The notes under the pieces: model-generated
Databases searched by the model: none
What the model saw: only the letters and a program-made list of their open reading frames with translations
What the model was told of the DNA's origin: nothing
Origin: Ephemerocybe angulata
Taxonomy: Eukaryota > Basidiomycota > Agaricomycetes > Agaricales > Psathyrellaceae
Length of the DNA: 64,000 bases
Reading direction: 5' to 3'
NCBI GenBank assembly: GCA_013368325.1
Contig: JAACJK010000009.1
Coordinates: 471,718 to 535,717, forward strand
Position numbers and translations under genes: made by a program
In this document: positions 1-9,353 of the stretch, piece after piece
How positions within the stretch are numbered: the first letter of the stretch is position 1
Layout of the letters: each line of letters starts with the position of its first letter

Positions 1-480
1 GGTATGCGGACACCGGTCGACCTTTCTGAGGCGGATAACACCAGGAGGCGGGATCTGCGGAACTCGGAATGACGGGATCCAAGGGGCTTGGGAAGAACAG
101 GAATGGGGACGATTTCTGTCTGAGGCGGATAACACCAGGAGGCGGGATCTGCGGAACTCGGAATGACAGGATCCAAGGGGCTTGGGAAGAACAGGAATGG
201 GACACCAGGAGGCGGGATCTGCGGAACTCGGAATGACGGGATCCAAGGGGCTTGGGAAGAACAGGAATGGGGACGATTTCTGTCTGAGGCGGATAACACC
301 AGGAGGCGGGATCTGCAGAACTCGGAATGACGGGATCCAAGGGGCTTGGGAAGAACAGGAATGGGGACGATTTCTGTCTGAGGCGGATATCCCCCGGAGG
401 CGGGATCTGCCGAAGTAGGAATGGTCGGTTCCGAGGGGCTTGGGAAGAACAGGAAAGGGGGCGGGACCTGCGGAACTCGG
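1..480. repeat. GC-rich minisatellite inside the 3' part of a minus-strand gene
   Basis: Imperfect tandem units of roughly 60-90 bp share GGCGGGATCTGCGGAACTCG and then a GGGATCCAAGGGGCTTGGGA block. At least five copies are visible, the last ones degenerate. Read on the minus strand in the frame of the overlapping gene I find no stop, so the array seems to code for a Pro/Ser/Arg-rich repeat tail. It runs off the left edge. Confidence 0.85.
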
Positions 481-3125
481 AACTCGGAAAAACGGGCTTG
501 GGAAGAACAGGAAAAGCACAGGGGGATCGGGAGCAAACAATCGAACAGAGGGAGCAGTGGAGAGGGGGCAAGAGAGGCGAAGGCAAGGATCTTAAGCATG
601 GCGATTTCCATCTCCGGAGGGGATGCTGGGACCAGCAGGTGGGGGCAGCGCCTGGTGGGGGTATGAGGGATACTCAGGGCCCGGTATTCCGGGGAAAGGT
701 CGGTAGTACCCATTCGGCGGTACGGGGCTATATCCGTACTGGTGATTGGGGTGGGGGGATACTGGGGAGGAGGCATGGTGGGGAAGTGGGGAGGGGGCTG
801 TATGGAATAGTGAGGTTGGCTTTGCGGGGGATAGTGGTGAGGTGTCTGAGGCGGATAATACCCGTAGTAGGTATAAGCCTTTGGATCGACGTTGGGGGAA
901 GTTGATGGCTGAACAGGATCACCCGCTTTGCTTGGCGTACGAGGTTCTATAGCGTCACTTGTCTCTATGGCCTTGCTCTGTTTCTTCGGGATGGCGCGGG
1001 CCCGAGGGCGACGGGAGGTGCCTTTCTTACCGGGCCCTGCCATTGGGGTCAGGGCCGGAGGAGGTTCTGCTGCGCTGGTGTCTACCGGGGCAACGCCCTC
1101 AGTCAAGCGACGCTGCTCCATGGAGACTGCAGGTGGGCCAACTGTCCCGACAGGAGGAGGAAGCTGGCTTGTGGAGGGCGACGCGGGCATAGCGGAAGGC
1201 ATAGGGGATTTAGAGGCGATAGGGGTTGCGGAAGACGACGATGGCGCGGGGGGGACGACCGCTGTGCGGGTGCAGCTGTTGTTCATGTAACTCTGTCGGT
1301 AACCTAAGGCGCTATCGAGAGGCTCCGCTCCTACAATCCAAGGGTGCTTGCTATTTGCGATATCAGCTCTCTTAGCATGCCTCTCGATTCTGATCTGGGG
1401 ATGATCATCTTCTCCATAGCAGGCTTTAGCCAAGGTACGCAATGCAATTGTTCCAATGTCGCGTATCCCAGCACCAGGTGTTGGAGTGCCAGCGATTTTA
1501 GCCTTCTTCCCCGGGGTAGAACCACCACGCAAGGGGATAAAGGTGGGATCAGTGCCAGGAACGGGAAAGGGGATGCCCTCCGGAAAATTGAAGATGACGA
1601 GACCTTGTGCTCCCATCTTCTCTTTCAGGTTGCGCCAGGGGAAAGATTTGGCCGGCAGGCGAACGTTCTGTTCCTCTTTGTTTGTACGTGAGACAGAGAC
1701 TGGCGAACCATTAATCACATCGACGTACCGCAGGCCTTGTGAAAGAACTCTTGAATGCGCACTTTGGCAGCCTCAGCGGTTTCATCGGAAACGTTCGCAT
1801 TCGGAGAGGAGTTGGCGATCGGTGAACGGGACCTAGGTCTCTTCTTGGGGGATCGGTGCAAGGCGCCATTGCTTCCGGGGCTTTCCTCACCCCCCGTCGC
1901 AAGCGATCCTCCCGCCCCCAGACTGTCGCGGAACTCTGGCTTCAAAAACTCAGGAAATTGCCGTGTGAGCCTGTCCACCATTAAACCTGTCATCTCCTCC
2001 GACACCCCGCCGCTGTAAACATTTTCAACATGAAGTCCAGTAGTGGCAGTTGGTCAAGGCTTACTAGACAAAGGTTCGTAAAAGGGAAATGAAAACATCG
2101 CCATTGACCGGGAGCTTGCTGAGGAACTAGAAACCGGAGGGTAAGTGTTGGGGAGTCGGAAGGGATATGCGCTGGAATACTTACACCCTTCGCTCCTTCA
2201 GATTCATACACAGACCACAAGATGTTGTCCGTATTTACCGCGCCGCCCACCAATAGAGAGACTGTTTCAAAGCCGTGTTGGAGGTGAGCCGCATGTCCGC
2301 CTTTCTCGACAGAGGCCTGATACTTCCAGAAGTTTGAATGGCGCTTGAGGAGGGTCGTGGTTCCCTCCTGTTCTGTGATTATTTTGTCTTGGTGACTGAG
2401 GATGGCGCGCCATTTCTTTGGGTAGCATTTCTTTAAGGCCAAGAAGCATTTTTCGCCTGTGGGAGACGAGTCAGAAATCCAGGGCAGAGGACTTCATAAG
2501 GGGCATGCTCACAGGAGGCGTTGGGGTCCTTGGCCAGCTTACGCTCTGCGGCCTTATTGCGGGAGAAATACCGCTGGTACTGGTTCCATGCACCACGATG
2601 GACACGTGTGGTGTTGTGCGTTCGAGTCCACATGGAAAGAACGTTATTGAAGGTCCTCCCTGTGGACTTTGCGACAGCCAACAGTGCGTCGTCTATATTT
2701 TTAAAGGTGGAGTTCAGTTCCTCTCGATGCTTCTTGGAGATACGTCCTTTTTTCTGACGCTCGGGCGCTTCGTCGATGTCGTTGCCCTCAGTGTCGTCCT
2801 CTAGGTCATCTTCGTCCTCTGAACCTGGGTCCTCGCCCGAAGATGAATCACCCTGGAGGTCGGAATCGGAGTCCCCGGAATGACCGGGCTGCACCGGAAG
2901 GGAATGGTGCGCGAGCTGAGGAGAGCTGAACCACGAATCTTCTCCGTCGTGTCGAATTGAAGTCGCGGTAGTGCTTGGTGCGTGCGCTGTAGTGCCTGGC
3001 TGCTTCGGAAGTCCGAGTTTAATCGGGGAAAGTGCTGTTGCGCGTGGCGCCCCACCGAAACCTCTTGTTTGAGGCCGCGCAGAGACAGGCTGCGTAGCAG
3101 GCCGACCTGTCGGAGGCGCCGCCAC
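1..3125 (-). CDS. Lineage-specific Agaricomycete protein, 3' end beyond the window
   Basis: No biochemical function is known to me. I reconstruct five exons: 3125-2513, 2456-2185, 2126-2065, 2012-1729 and 1675 to the left edge. The four introns are 52-58 bp with GT-AG ends, and the phase is kept across each junction. The N-terminal ~120 residues are low complexity and end in an acidic stretch. The core has tryptophan-rich motifs (AWNQYQRYF, KKWRAILSHQD, VNTDNILWSVYESEGAKG) and then FPWRNLKEKMGAQGLVIFNF. From memory this order resembles a large family of hypothetical proteins in mushroom genomes (gene-body motifs of the type AGxxxxQDxxLxxxYxxxGAxxF), so I place it there with moderate confidence. 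After about residue 500 comes a Pro/Ser/Thr/Tyr-rich tail that stays open through the minisatellite at the left edge. Start chosen at the first ATG in frame before the conserved part. Confidence 0.7.
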
Positions 3126-3488
3126 GGCGGTTTCACGTCGCTGAGCTCGTAGTTCCCGCGCGGATGGACTATCCGACGGGCCAACAGCCTACTGAGCTAT
3201 GAGCGCCATTCCTTTCTAACAAACCATCGTTCTCACCGGTTGTGGCATGGGAAGCGACTGGGGATTGGGTAATATGAAGAGACCTGGGGGGCTATGGCTT
3301 GCGGAAGTATAGGACCGTCGTCCTGAGTACCGGATAGCAAACGCAGACGGTGCGAAACAGACGCCGACAGCTAGAGGGACGGGCAGGACAAGGGAGCAAG
3401 GGAGCAAGGCCGGAAACCCCTACCCTGTGCAACCCGCCGCCCCGCCTTCTTTGGGCAAGTTTAGGGATTCTCAGGACGATTCCCATTG

Positions 3489-4180
3489 ATACCTGCCGGA
3501 CCTCCATCGTAGCTGCGAATATGTCCCCAAGGGAGTCTGTCAGCATCTGGGGGCGGAAGGAAGGCAAGAACCACAGGAGGATCCGCGCAGCGGCCAGCTT
3601 ACATGTCGCACCGGGATTCCGCCATACAACGGATGTTTGGTAGGACTAATATCCCAAGCCTGGTTTCAGCACTTTGCCGACTCGGTGAGCAAGGGGCATT
3701 CAGGAAAATGGGGTGGCTATGGAATCCCGGTCTTGAACTTAACTTTGACCACGCCAGATATGTCTTGAGGTTTGTAGGGTTTGTAGGGGGTGTATTGGCA
3801 GTATTGTTCCATCGGAGTCGCTTCTTCAACGATCCTCGCTAGTTGTAGAGTTGTATATTATCCGATCACCGGTATTCAAGGAACGATTGGGATACAAGCC
3901 CGAACGGACTACCTCTTGGGCGCCAGGGTCGCTTTTCGGGCTGGCCAAAGCAACAAAGGAAGGTTACACGTTCACCTGGATGGGTATACTAGGCGAGATG
4001 GGACCACCATACAGCCATCCCAGGGTGGTTTGAGGAGCCTTTTCGGGAAAAGTCATCGGTCGCCAGCCTCGGCCTTCGTACTAGCATCCTTAGTTACGGC
4101 GTTTCAAATGCATGCCGTTTGTACGTACAATATTACTCTTACGTTTGTCTGTATCCCCCTTCTCGCCGACCTTCCCATTC
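3489..4180. repeat. Duplicated upstream segment, copy 1 (interrupted)
   Basis: The blocks 3489-3600 and about 4060-4180 match 7312-7415 and about 7420-7556 at high but imperfect identity. Shared landmarks are GGGGGCGGAAGGAAGGCAAG and CTTCGTACTAG followed by CTTCTCGCCG. About 460 bp (3601-4060) separates the two blocks here but is absent from the other copy, so it was inserted here or lost there. Both copies lie just upstream of plus-strand genes, which points to duplicated promoter DNA. The rest of 3126-4205 shows no convincing gene. Confidence 0.7.
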
Positions 4181-4205
4181 CCAGGTTAATAAAATTTGGC
4201 CTTGA

Positions 4206-5038
4206 TTGATCTCTTGGGTCGCCAAACCAGGTAATCACCACCTCCGCCGCCCCGCACATTACCGAGCTGATGCTCTTCCACTAGGCCCCGACAATGATGA
4301 CGAGTCTACGGCAGGAACACTGGATCCCCTCTCTCCTCCCAGCGCTTCCCGCCCTGCTCGTGACCCCTCGAACGTCCCGGGACGGCAGGAAACCCCTGTG
4401 GCTCGCCCAAAGCCCGGTGTACCAGCGGAAGCTCTGGCCGAGACTTTACCGATCCAACCGGCGGGAGATAGGCAAAAACGGCCGCTGGAGTTGACTCTAG
4501 AAGAGACAAAGGTCACCAAAAAGGCGAAAATACACACGATTATTAACCTTGAAACCGACGGCAGGAGCGATCCAGAGACACCGCGGAAAGGGACGTCTTA
4601 GAGGTCGCCAGGGGAATTATCCGACAATCCCGTGTCTGATAACCAAGCTCTCCGCGGAATCGGAACCGGAATCGGACTGGAGATCATTCCGCCGCGGGCC
4701 TGAGAATAACACAACCCTTGGACCAGCAGGACAAGGTGTTCCTCTCCCCGGGGCCGGGAAAGGAGACAGCTCCGTCCGCTAGCCATATGACGCAGGAAGT
4801 CGGTGCACTCTCTCGCCCCGCGACCCTTGCGTGGCCTCGTCAAGATCCCGTTCTGAGTATGGGTGGGAGGACTGTCTCGGGCAGTTTTGTCGAACATCAC
4901 ATCTCTGATTTGCTGGACCTGAGGATGGAGCAAGAGAGGTTCCTGGCAAAGACCGCCAGATCCCAGCAGTTGACCAAGAGATTGTACACCAGTCTATCCA
5001 TGTCCTCTCAACCGGGTTCCTTAGAGTCTGGTACCTAG
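4206..5038 (+). CDS. Family C protein, helical C-terminal tail (5' exons unresolved)
   Basis: Function unknown. I group it with the genes at 23597-25602 and 31872-33095 because of the C-terminus: H-x2-DL-x2-LR, then an aromatic residue, then R-x3-L-x4-Y-x2-LS. Here this reads EHHISDLLDLRMEQERFLAK and then LTKRLYTSLS. Upstream is a Pro/Ser-rich segment ending in basic KVTKKAK and an acidic patch. An intron probably lies at about 4231-4282 (CCAAACCAG|gtaatc ... ctag|GCCCC). Another must lie between about 4590 and 4720, where the frame changes; its ends are uncertain. The first exon was not found: the paralogs begin with a Lys/Arg-rich exon, and no equivalent is clear here. It may be 5' truncated. 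Boundaries are approximate. Confidence 0.5.
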
Positions 5039-5342
5039 TAACCATGGTACACTATCTCACAATCGTTAGAAATATAACACCTTTGGCTTTGGCTACGGTA
5101 TGCTGATTGGCCACTATATGTCCCTCAAGCCTGATTCTGAGGCCCAATGACTCCCATTACCCTACATATCAAATCTTCTGCCCATTGCCAGCGCGTTCAA
5201 AGCGCCCAGCGAAAATATCAGTTGCCGGGCCACAGAAAATGTACTCTCCTCCGAGTCAGGCCTCGACGCTGGACAACGAGAATGCAAGATCGGGTGTATC
5301 AAACATTGAATGTGTCGCCTTGTAAGATCATCATTTATCTAT

Positions 5343-7252
5343 CTATTTTCTCTGAAGCAATTCCATATACCACCCATCCCCAGAGTCTCCAGGAACGGCT
5401 GATTTCGAGCCTAATGACTCGGAGATCCCGGAGACACACGGTGAGTTTATTTTAGCCACGGCATGCGGAAAACACTCCGTGCGGTCATCATCCTCCAGCG
5501 TTGACCGGATTGAGGACGTCAGAATATTGAGAGGTGCGTACGTAGAGCGGTACGGCCCCCAATGCGCCCGCTCATACTCATACCTCCGACTCGGTCCCAA
5601 CGTTGCATAGCCAAGGCTCGGTGTCTTCCAATGCCTCTGCCAGAGCGGCGGGGATGCATCGAGCGGAGAGCCCGGGAGCCCAGTGTACTCAGTCCTGCGC
5701 CATGACGATAAGGGAGTCGTGATAGGCGACGGGGGCGGTGGCACCTCCGGCGGTGCTTTGACCTTCCTCGGACCGTCCTGATCCTCTGGTGTGGGAGGCA
5801 GATAGATAGGATCCGAACTTGCCATCTCCACATCCGAAGGTTCACCTGCAGCTGTGGGGGCCGCTGCAGCTTCCTCTTCTCTCCTTCTCTTCCTCTCCGA
5901 CGCCAGCTCCTTCGCCTTCGTCTCCTTCTTAATCTCATCCCTCAACATATCAGCAAATGTCTGCGCATCACCCTGCACCCACGCGTCGAACACGCCATCC
6001 CACTCCCGCATTGGGACCGGGAAGTCAAGGTTGAGGTACACGGCCTTCATAGGTGCAGGTGGAGGATCCTCGTAGATTGAGGGCGAATGCCGGGAAGAAT
6101 CATTCCGCGTCGTAGATCCCAACTCTGACGTTTCTTCCCTTATCGAAGACAATGCACCACACGATCGAACCCCTCTCGCGAACTCGCGCACCATCCTCTT
6201 CGTCCCCGGTATTCGAAGGCTCGTCCCAACAACCAACAAAAAATCAGCCCCGCTTCGTCCCTTCCCCTTAGATGATCCTATGAGATCCTTCTCCACGACA
6301 TTCCCTACGCCTTCCCCATTATTATGTGCTTCGTTGTAGAGTACGACACTCGGACGCAGTTTGCCGACACGTCTGGGTCGCTTACCAAGTATCGCCCGAG
6401 TCCGTTCGAGGTCGGTGCACTCTGGACAATTGGGCGGCTGGCCCGCGTTCAGCGAGGGTAGATAGTCCTGAAGCGGAAATGACTGGCTGCATATTTGGCA
6501 ATGCATCCTTTGCAGCGTTCCATGGAGGGGGATGCACCGCGGAGTCTCTGGGGTAGGCGTAGGAAGTCTGGAAGAAGGCGCCTGAGGTTGCTGTCCCTGG
6601 TGGTTCTGATCCCCCGCGGTGTCCTCTTTGTTCGCCTTGTTTTTCTTCCCCCGAGACTTTTTGCTTCCTATTTCAGGAACGCCGAATGAGAGACCGCACT
6701 TCTGCTCTAACGCATCGATGTTTTGCGTATAGACCCGCAGGAGTCGCCCGCGATCTTCGAGGGCGCGGAGGAGCTGATGGAACGGTGTCGGTTCCGCATT
6801 CTGCGACATGTCTGACAACTGGGCCATCATCTGGCAGAAGAGGGAGGTGGTGTGCTCAGACTGCAGCATCTTGAGCTTCGTGTGTCGTAACTGCGCAGTG
6901 AGAGAATGGCTCACGTTGAAGACGGATGCATCGAACAGGTCCTTCCCGGAGCCCAGCCCCTCTCTAGGGTTCTTTCGCTTCAGAGTTGTGAAAAGGCCGT
7001 CTGCTGAGCGGAAGTCGGGAATCCCCGCCTGCACGGATATGCCAGCACCTGGGCGAACAGCAATGTGGGGTTCAGAGCCCTGGGGACGGCACCATGAGGA
7101 TGCCACGCACCACAAATCACCACAATACGCTTCGCTTTCAGTACCGCCTGAACGACCTTCGCCAACCCCGCATTTCGATCGGCTGGCTCTGCCAAGAACG
7201 GGGGTGTCTTTGGGATGGGAGTTTCCGCCACGAGGGGCAGAAAGACCGTCAT
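5343..7252 (-). CDS. Sirtuin, NAD-dependent protein deacetylase, Hst3/Hst4-like
   Basis: Sirtuins remove acetyl groups from lysines using NAD+; fungal Hst3/Hst4 act in the nucleus on histone H3 Lys56. Two exons (7252-7111 and 7048-5343) are joined across a 62-bp intron that splits the Gly codon before the NAD-binding motif, giving ICGAGISVQAGIPDFRS. Next come YTQNIDALE with the acceptor-site region, HGTLQRMHCQIC and NCPEC forming the four-cysteine zinc site, VVLYNEAHNN and LLVVGTSLRIPG. The signature GAGISxxAGIPDFRSxxGLF and VVLYxE place it in the Hst3/Hst4 branch rather than Sir2/Hst2. A Lys-rich insert of about 50 residues sits between the catalytic His region and YTQN. A C-terminal Glu/Lys-rich and then Pro-rich extension of about 200 residues follows the domain. 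Start at the ATG of MTVFLPLV; an upstream in-frame ATG at 7330 is possible. Confidence 0.92.
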
Positions 7253-7311
7253 GGTGAGCGGGTCCGGCCACTGGCGCTCTGAGCGCTGTGAGAGTTGTGA
7301 GGAGGAATTTG

Positions 7312-7556
7312 ATACCTGCAGGACATCCATCTTAGCTGCGACTCCAGCTGCTTATCGCCGGCTGGGGGCGGAAGGAAGGCAAGAACCAGAGGATGATCCG
7401 CGCGGCGGCCATCTTATCACGTCTCAGCCTCGGGCTTCGTACAAGTAACCTTAGGGCTTTGTACTAGTATCCTTGGTTCCGATGTGTGTACGTACCATAT
7501 TTCCATATTACTCTTCCGTTACTTTGCATCTGCTTCTCGCCGTCCACTCCATTCCC
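7312..7556. repeat. Duplicated upstream segment, copy 2
   Basis: Matches 3489-3600 plus about 4060-4180, here without the ~460 bp in between. It lies between the 5' end of the sirtuin gene and the next plus-strand gene. It may act as a promoter for one or both; no clear TATA box stands out. Confidence 0.7.
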
Positions 7557-7650
7557 ACCGTAACTTTTGTCCCTGGCCACCCAGGTTCTGCCCTTCAGCC
7601 ACCTTCAAACTTTCCAACACTCGCCGGCACAGCTTCTCAGCTTCACAGGA

Positions 7651-8272
7651 ATGCACATTCAGGGCCAGGACTTAGCTGAAGATGTCCGGGAGCGAGAGCT
7701 CTATATGCTAGCGGGGCCAATGGCGATTGGGGAGGTTCCTCTGGATGTCCAGTAGTAAGTAGTAGACTCCTCTTAAGAATATACTTTGGCTGAGCATGCG
7801 ATGTGATAGTGCCTATCAAGATGAGTTGAACCGCCCTCATATCGAGTTGCTCCTTGCGGAGGCCCGACAAATGGCAAGAGATACCCATAACGAGCTCCGG
7901 AGAGGGTCAATCGAGTCGTACCATGATCGCCTCTGCATCTATTTCGAGCACGACTATTCTGAACACGGTCACAAGAAAGCAGTGGACGCCTTATTCGCAG
8001 ACACAGATGCAATTGCCTCCATGGGCACAAAACTCCGAAGCATGAAACGGCAGCTCAGTTGCTTGTCCTTGTATTCGAGGGAAACAGCTGAACTGGACCG
8101 TATCTGCAAATATGTGGGCGCAGTATCCGAAGGGTTGGAAGAAATCAGGTTTCTGGGGCGTGTCGCACCCGCGCTTGTATGGAAACGTCTCGCTAGGAAG
8201 AGGAGGGCGAAATGTGGCCCCATGGATGGAGCTTGGTATGAAGAGGAGCTGTGGAAGGTATATAAAATATAG
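7651..8272 (+). CDS. Orphan helical protein, about 187 residues
   Basis: I do not recognise this family. Two exons (7651-7751 and 7810-8272) are joined by a 58-bp intron, phase kept, giving PLDV-HAYQDELNRPHIE across the junction. The protein is charged and probably helical, with no signal peptide, membrane segment or known motif. It ends in a basic patch (WKRLARKRRAKCG) and then WYEEELWKVYKI. The last ~220 bp of the coding region, with the stop codon, are duplicated downstream, so a second C-terminal copy without a start lies at 8418-8637. The upstream region is paralogous to that of the family C gene near 4.2 kb, but the proteins do not look alike. Confidence 0.55.
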
Positions 8273-8895
8273 CGGGTAGATTCTACTTGCCTTGCGACGG
8301 ATGTATTGATACATCAAGATTAAATATGCAAAGATTCCATTTGTCCGCTCCCCGCGCAGCGTTGTTCCGACCCGCTTTCCGCTCCCCGCCCCGTGTTTTC
8401 CAATCCCGCTCCGCGGAGCTCAGTTGCTTGTCCTTGTATTCGGGGGAAACAGCTGAACTGAACCGTATCTGCAAATATGTGGGCGCAGTATCCGAAGGGT
8501 TGGAAGAAATCAGGTTTCTGGGGCGTGTCGCACCCGCGATTGTATGGAAACGTCTCGCTAGGAAGAGGAGGGCGAAATGTGGCCCCATGGATGGAGCTTG
8601 GTATGAAGAGGAGCTGTGGAAGGTACATAAAATATAGCGGGTAGATTCTACTTGCCTTGCGACGGATGTATTGATACATCAAGATTAAATATGCAAAGAT
8701 TCCATTAGTCCGCTCCCCGCGCAGCGTTGTTCCGACCCGCTTTCCGCTCCCCGCCCCGTGTTTTCCAATCCCGCTCCGCGGAGCTCAGTTGCTTGTCCTT
8801 GTAGTCCGCTCCCCGCGCAGCGTTGTTCCGACCCACTTTCCGCTCCCCGCCCCGTGTTTTCCAATCCCGCTCCGCGGAGCTCAGTTGCTTGTCCT
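8053..8895. repeat. Tandem segmental duplication of a gene 3' end
   Basis: The unit starting GCTCAGTTGCTTGTCCTTGT occurs at 8053, 8418 and 8783, with a partial start at 8879. The first two units are 365 bp each and nearly identical. The third is cut to 96 bp: it jumps from the unit start straight to the GC-rich end (TCCGCTCCCCGCGCAGCG). Each unit carries the last part of the preceding coding region, the 3' flank and the GC-rich end. The extra copies have no start codon of their own. Confidence 0.9.
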
Positions 8896-9353
8896 AGCCA
8901 CCCTTTCGGATGGCCATCCTGCGCCAATGTGCAAAAGGTAACATTTTGCTTCACTGAATGGTCTCCGCAAAACTTTACCTTTTCACATCGTCGAGATAGG
9001 ACTTGCAAAATAAAGATAATTGAGAGAAAGTTTTGAGTGAGGCAGGACGATAGAGCGGCGCCAGATGTGGGATTCCGCAATGGACTGGAGTCTGGCCTGG
9101 ATGCTGAGTTTGAATTACGACCCAAAATTAGTAACTAAATCCCGCGCCTGACCGTTGAGCGCTTGTTCAAGAAACTTGTTGCACTTCATGTTGCCGCTCA
9201 ATAGTTCGCTCTGCCAATTGACTGGACTACACATACCACATATTGATGTCTGATCTGTGTTTAGAAAAAGCCTGGAAGCTGGATAGTACATAGGACGTAA
9301 CAGTCTGTCATTAGAAGGTCCTGCACGACGCAAGTAAGTAGAACTCAGCCGTC
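8896..9353. other. Intergenic DNA, nothing recognised
   Basis: No convincing gene, RNA or repeat seen. It is fairly AT-rich compared with the duplicated block before it. Confidence 0.5.

Noticed and set aside
2600..2640. B-box-like GTTCGAGTCC suggesting a tRNA
   Set aside because: No A-box or cloverleaf around it, and it lies in a well-supported coding exon on the other strand.
5519..5938. Arg-rich minus-strand frame overlapping the sirtuin
   Set aside because: Alternate frame of the sirtuin C-terminal extension, with no independent support.
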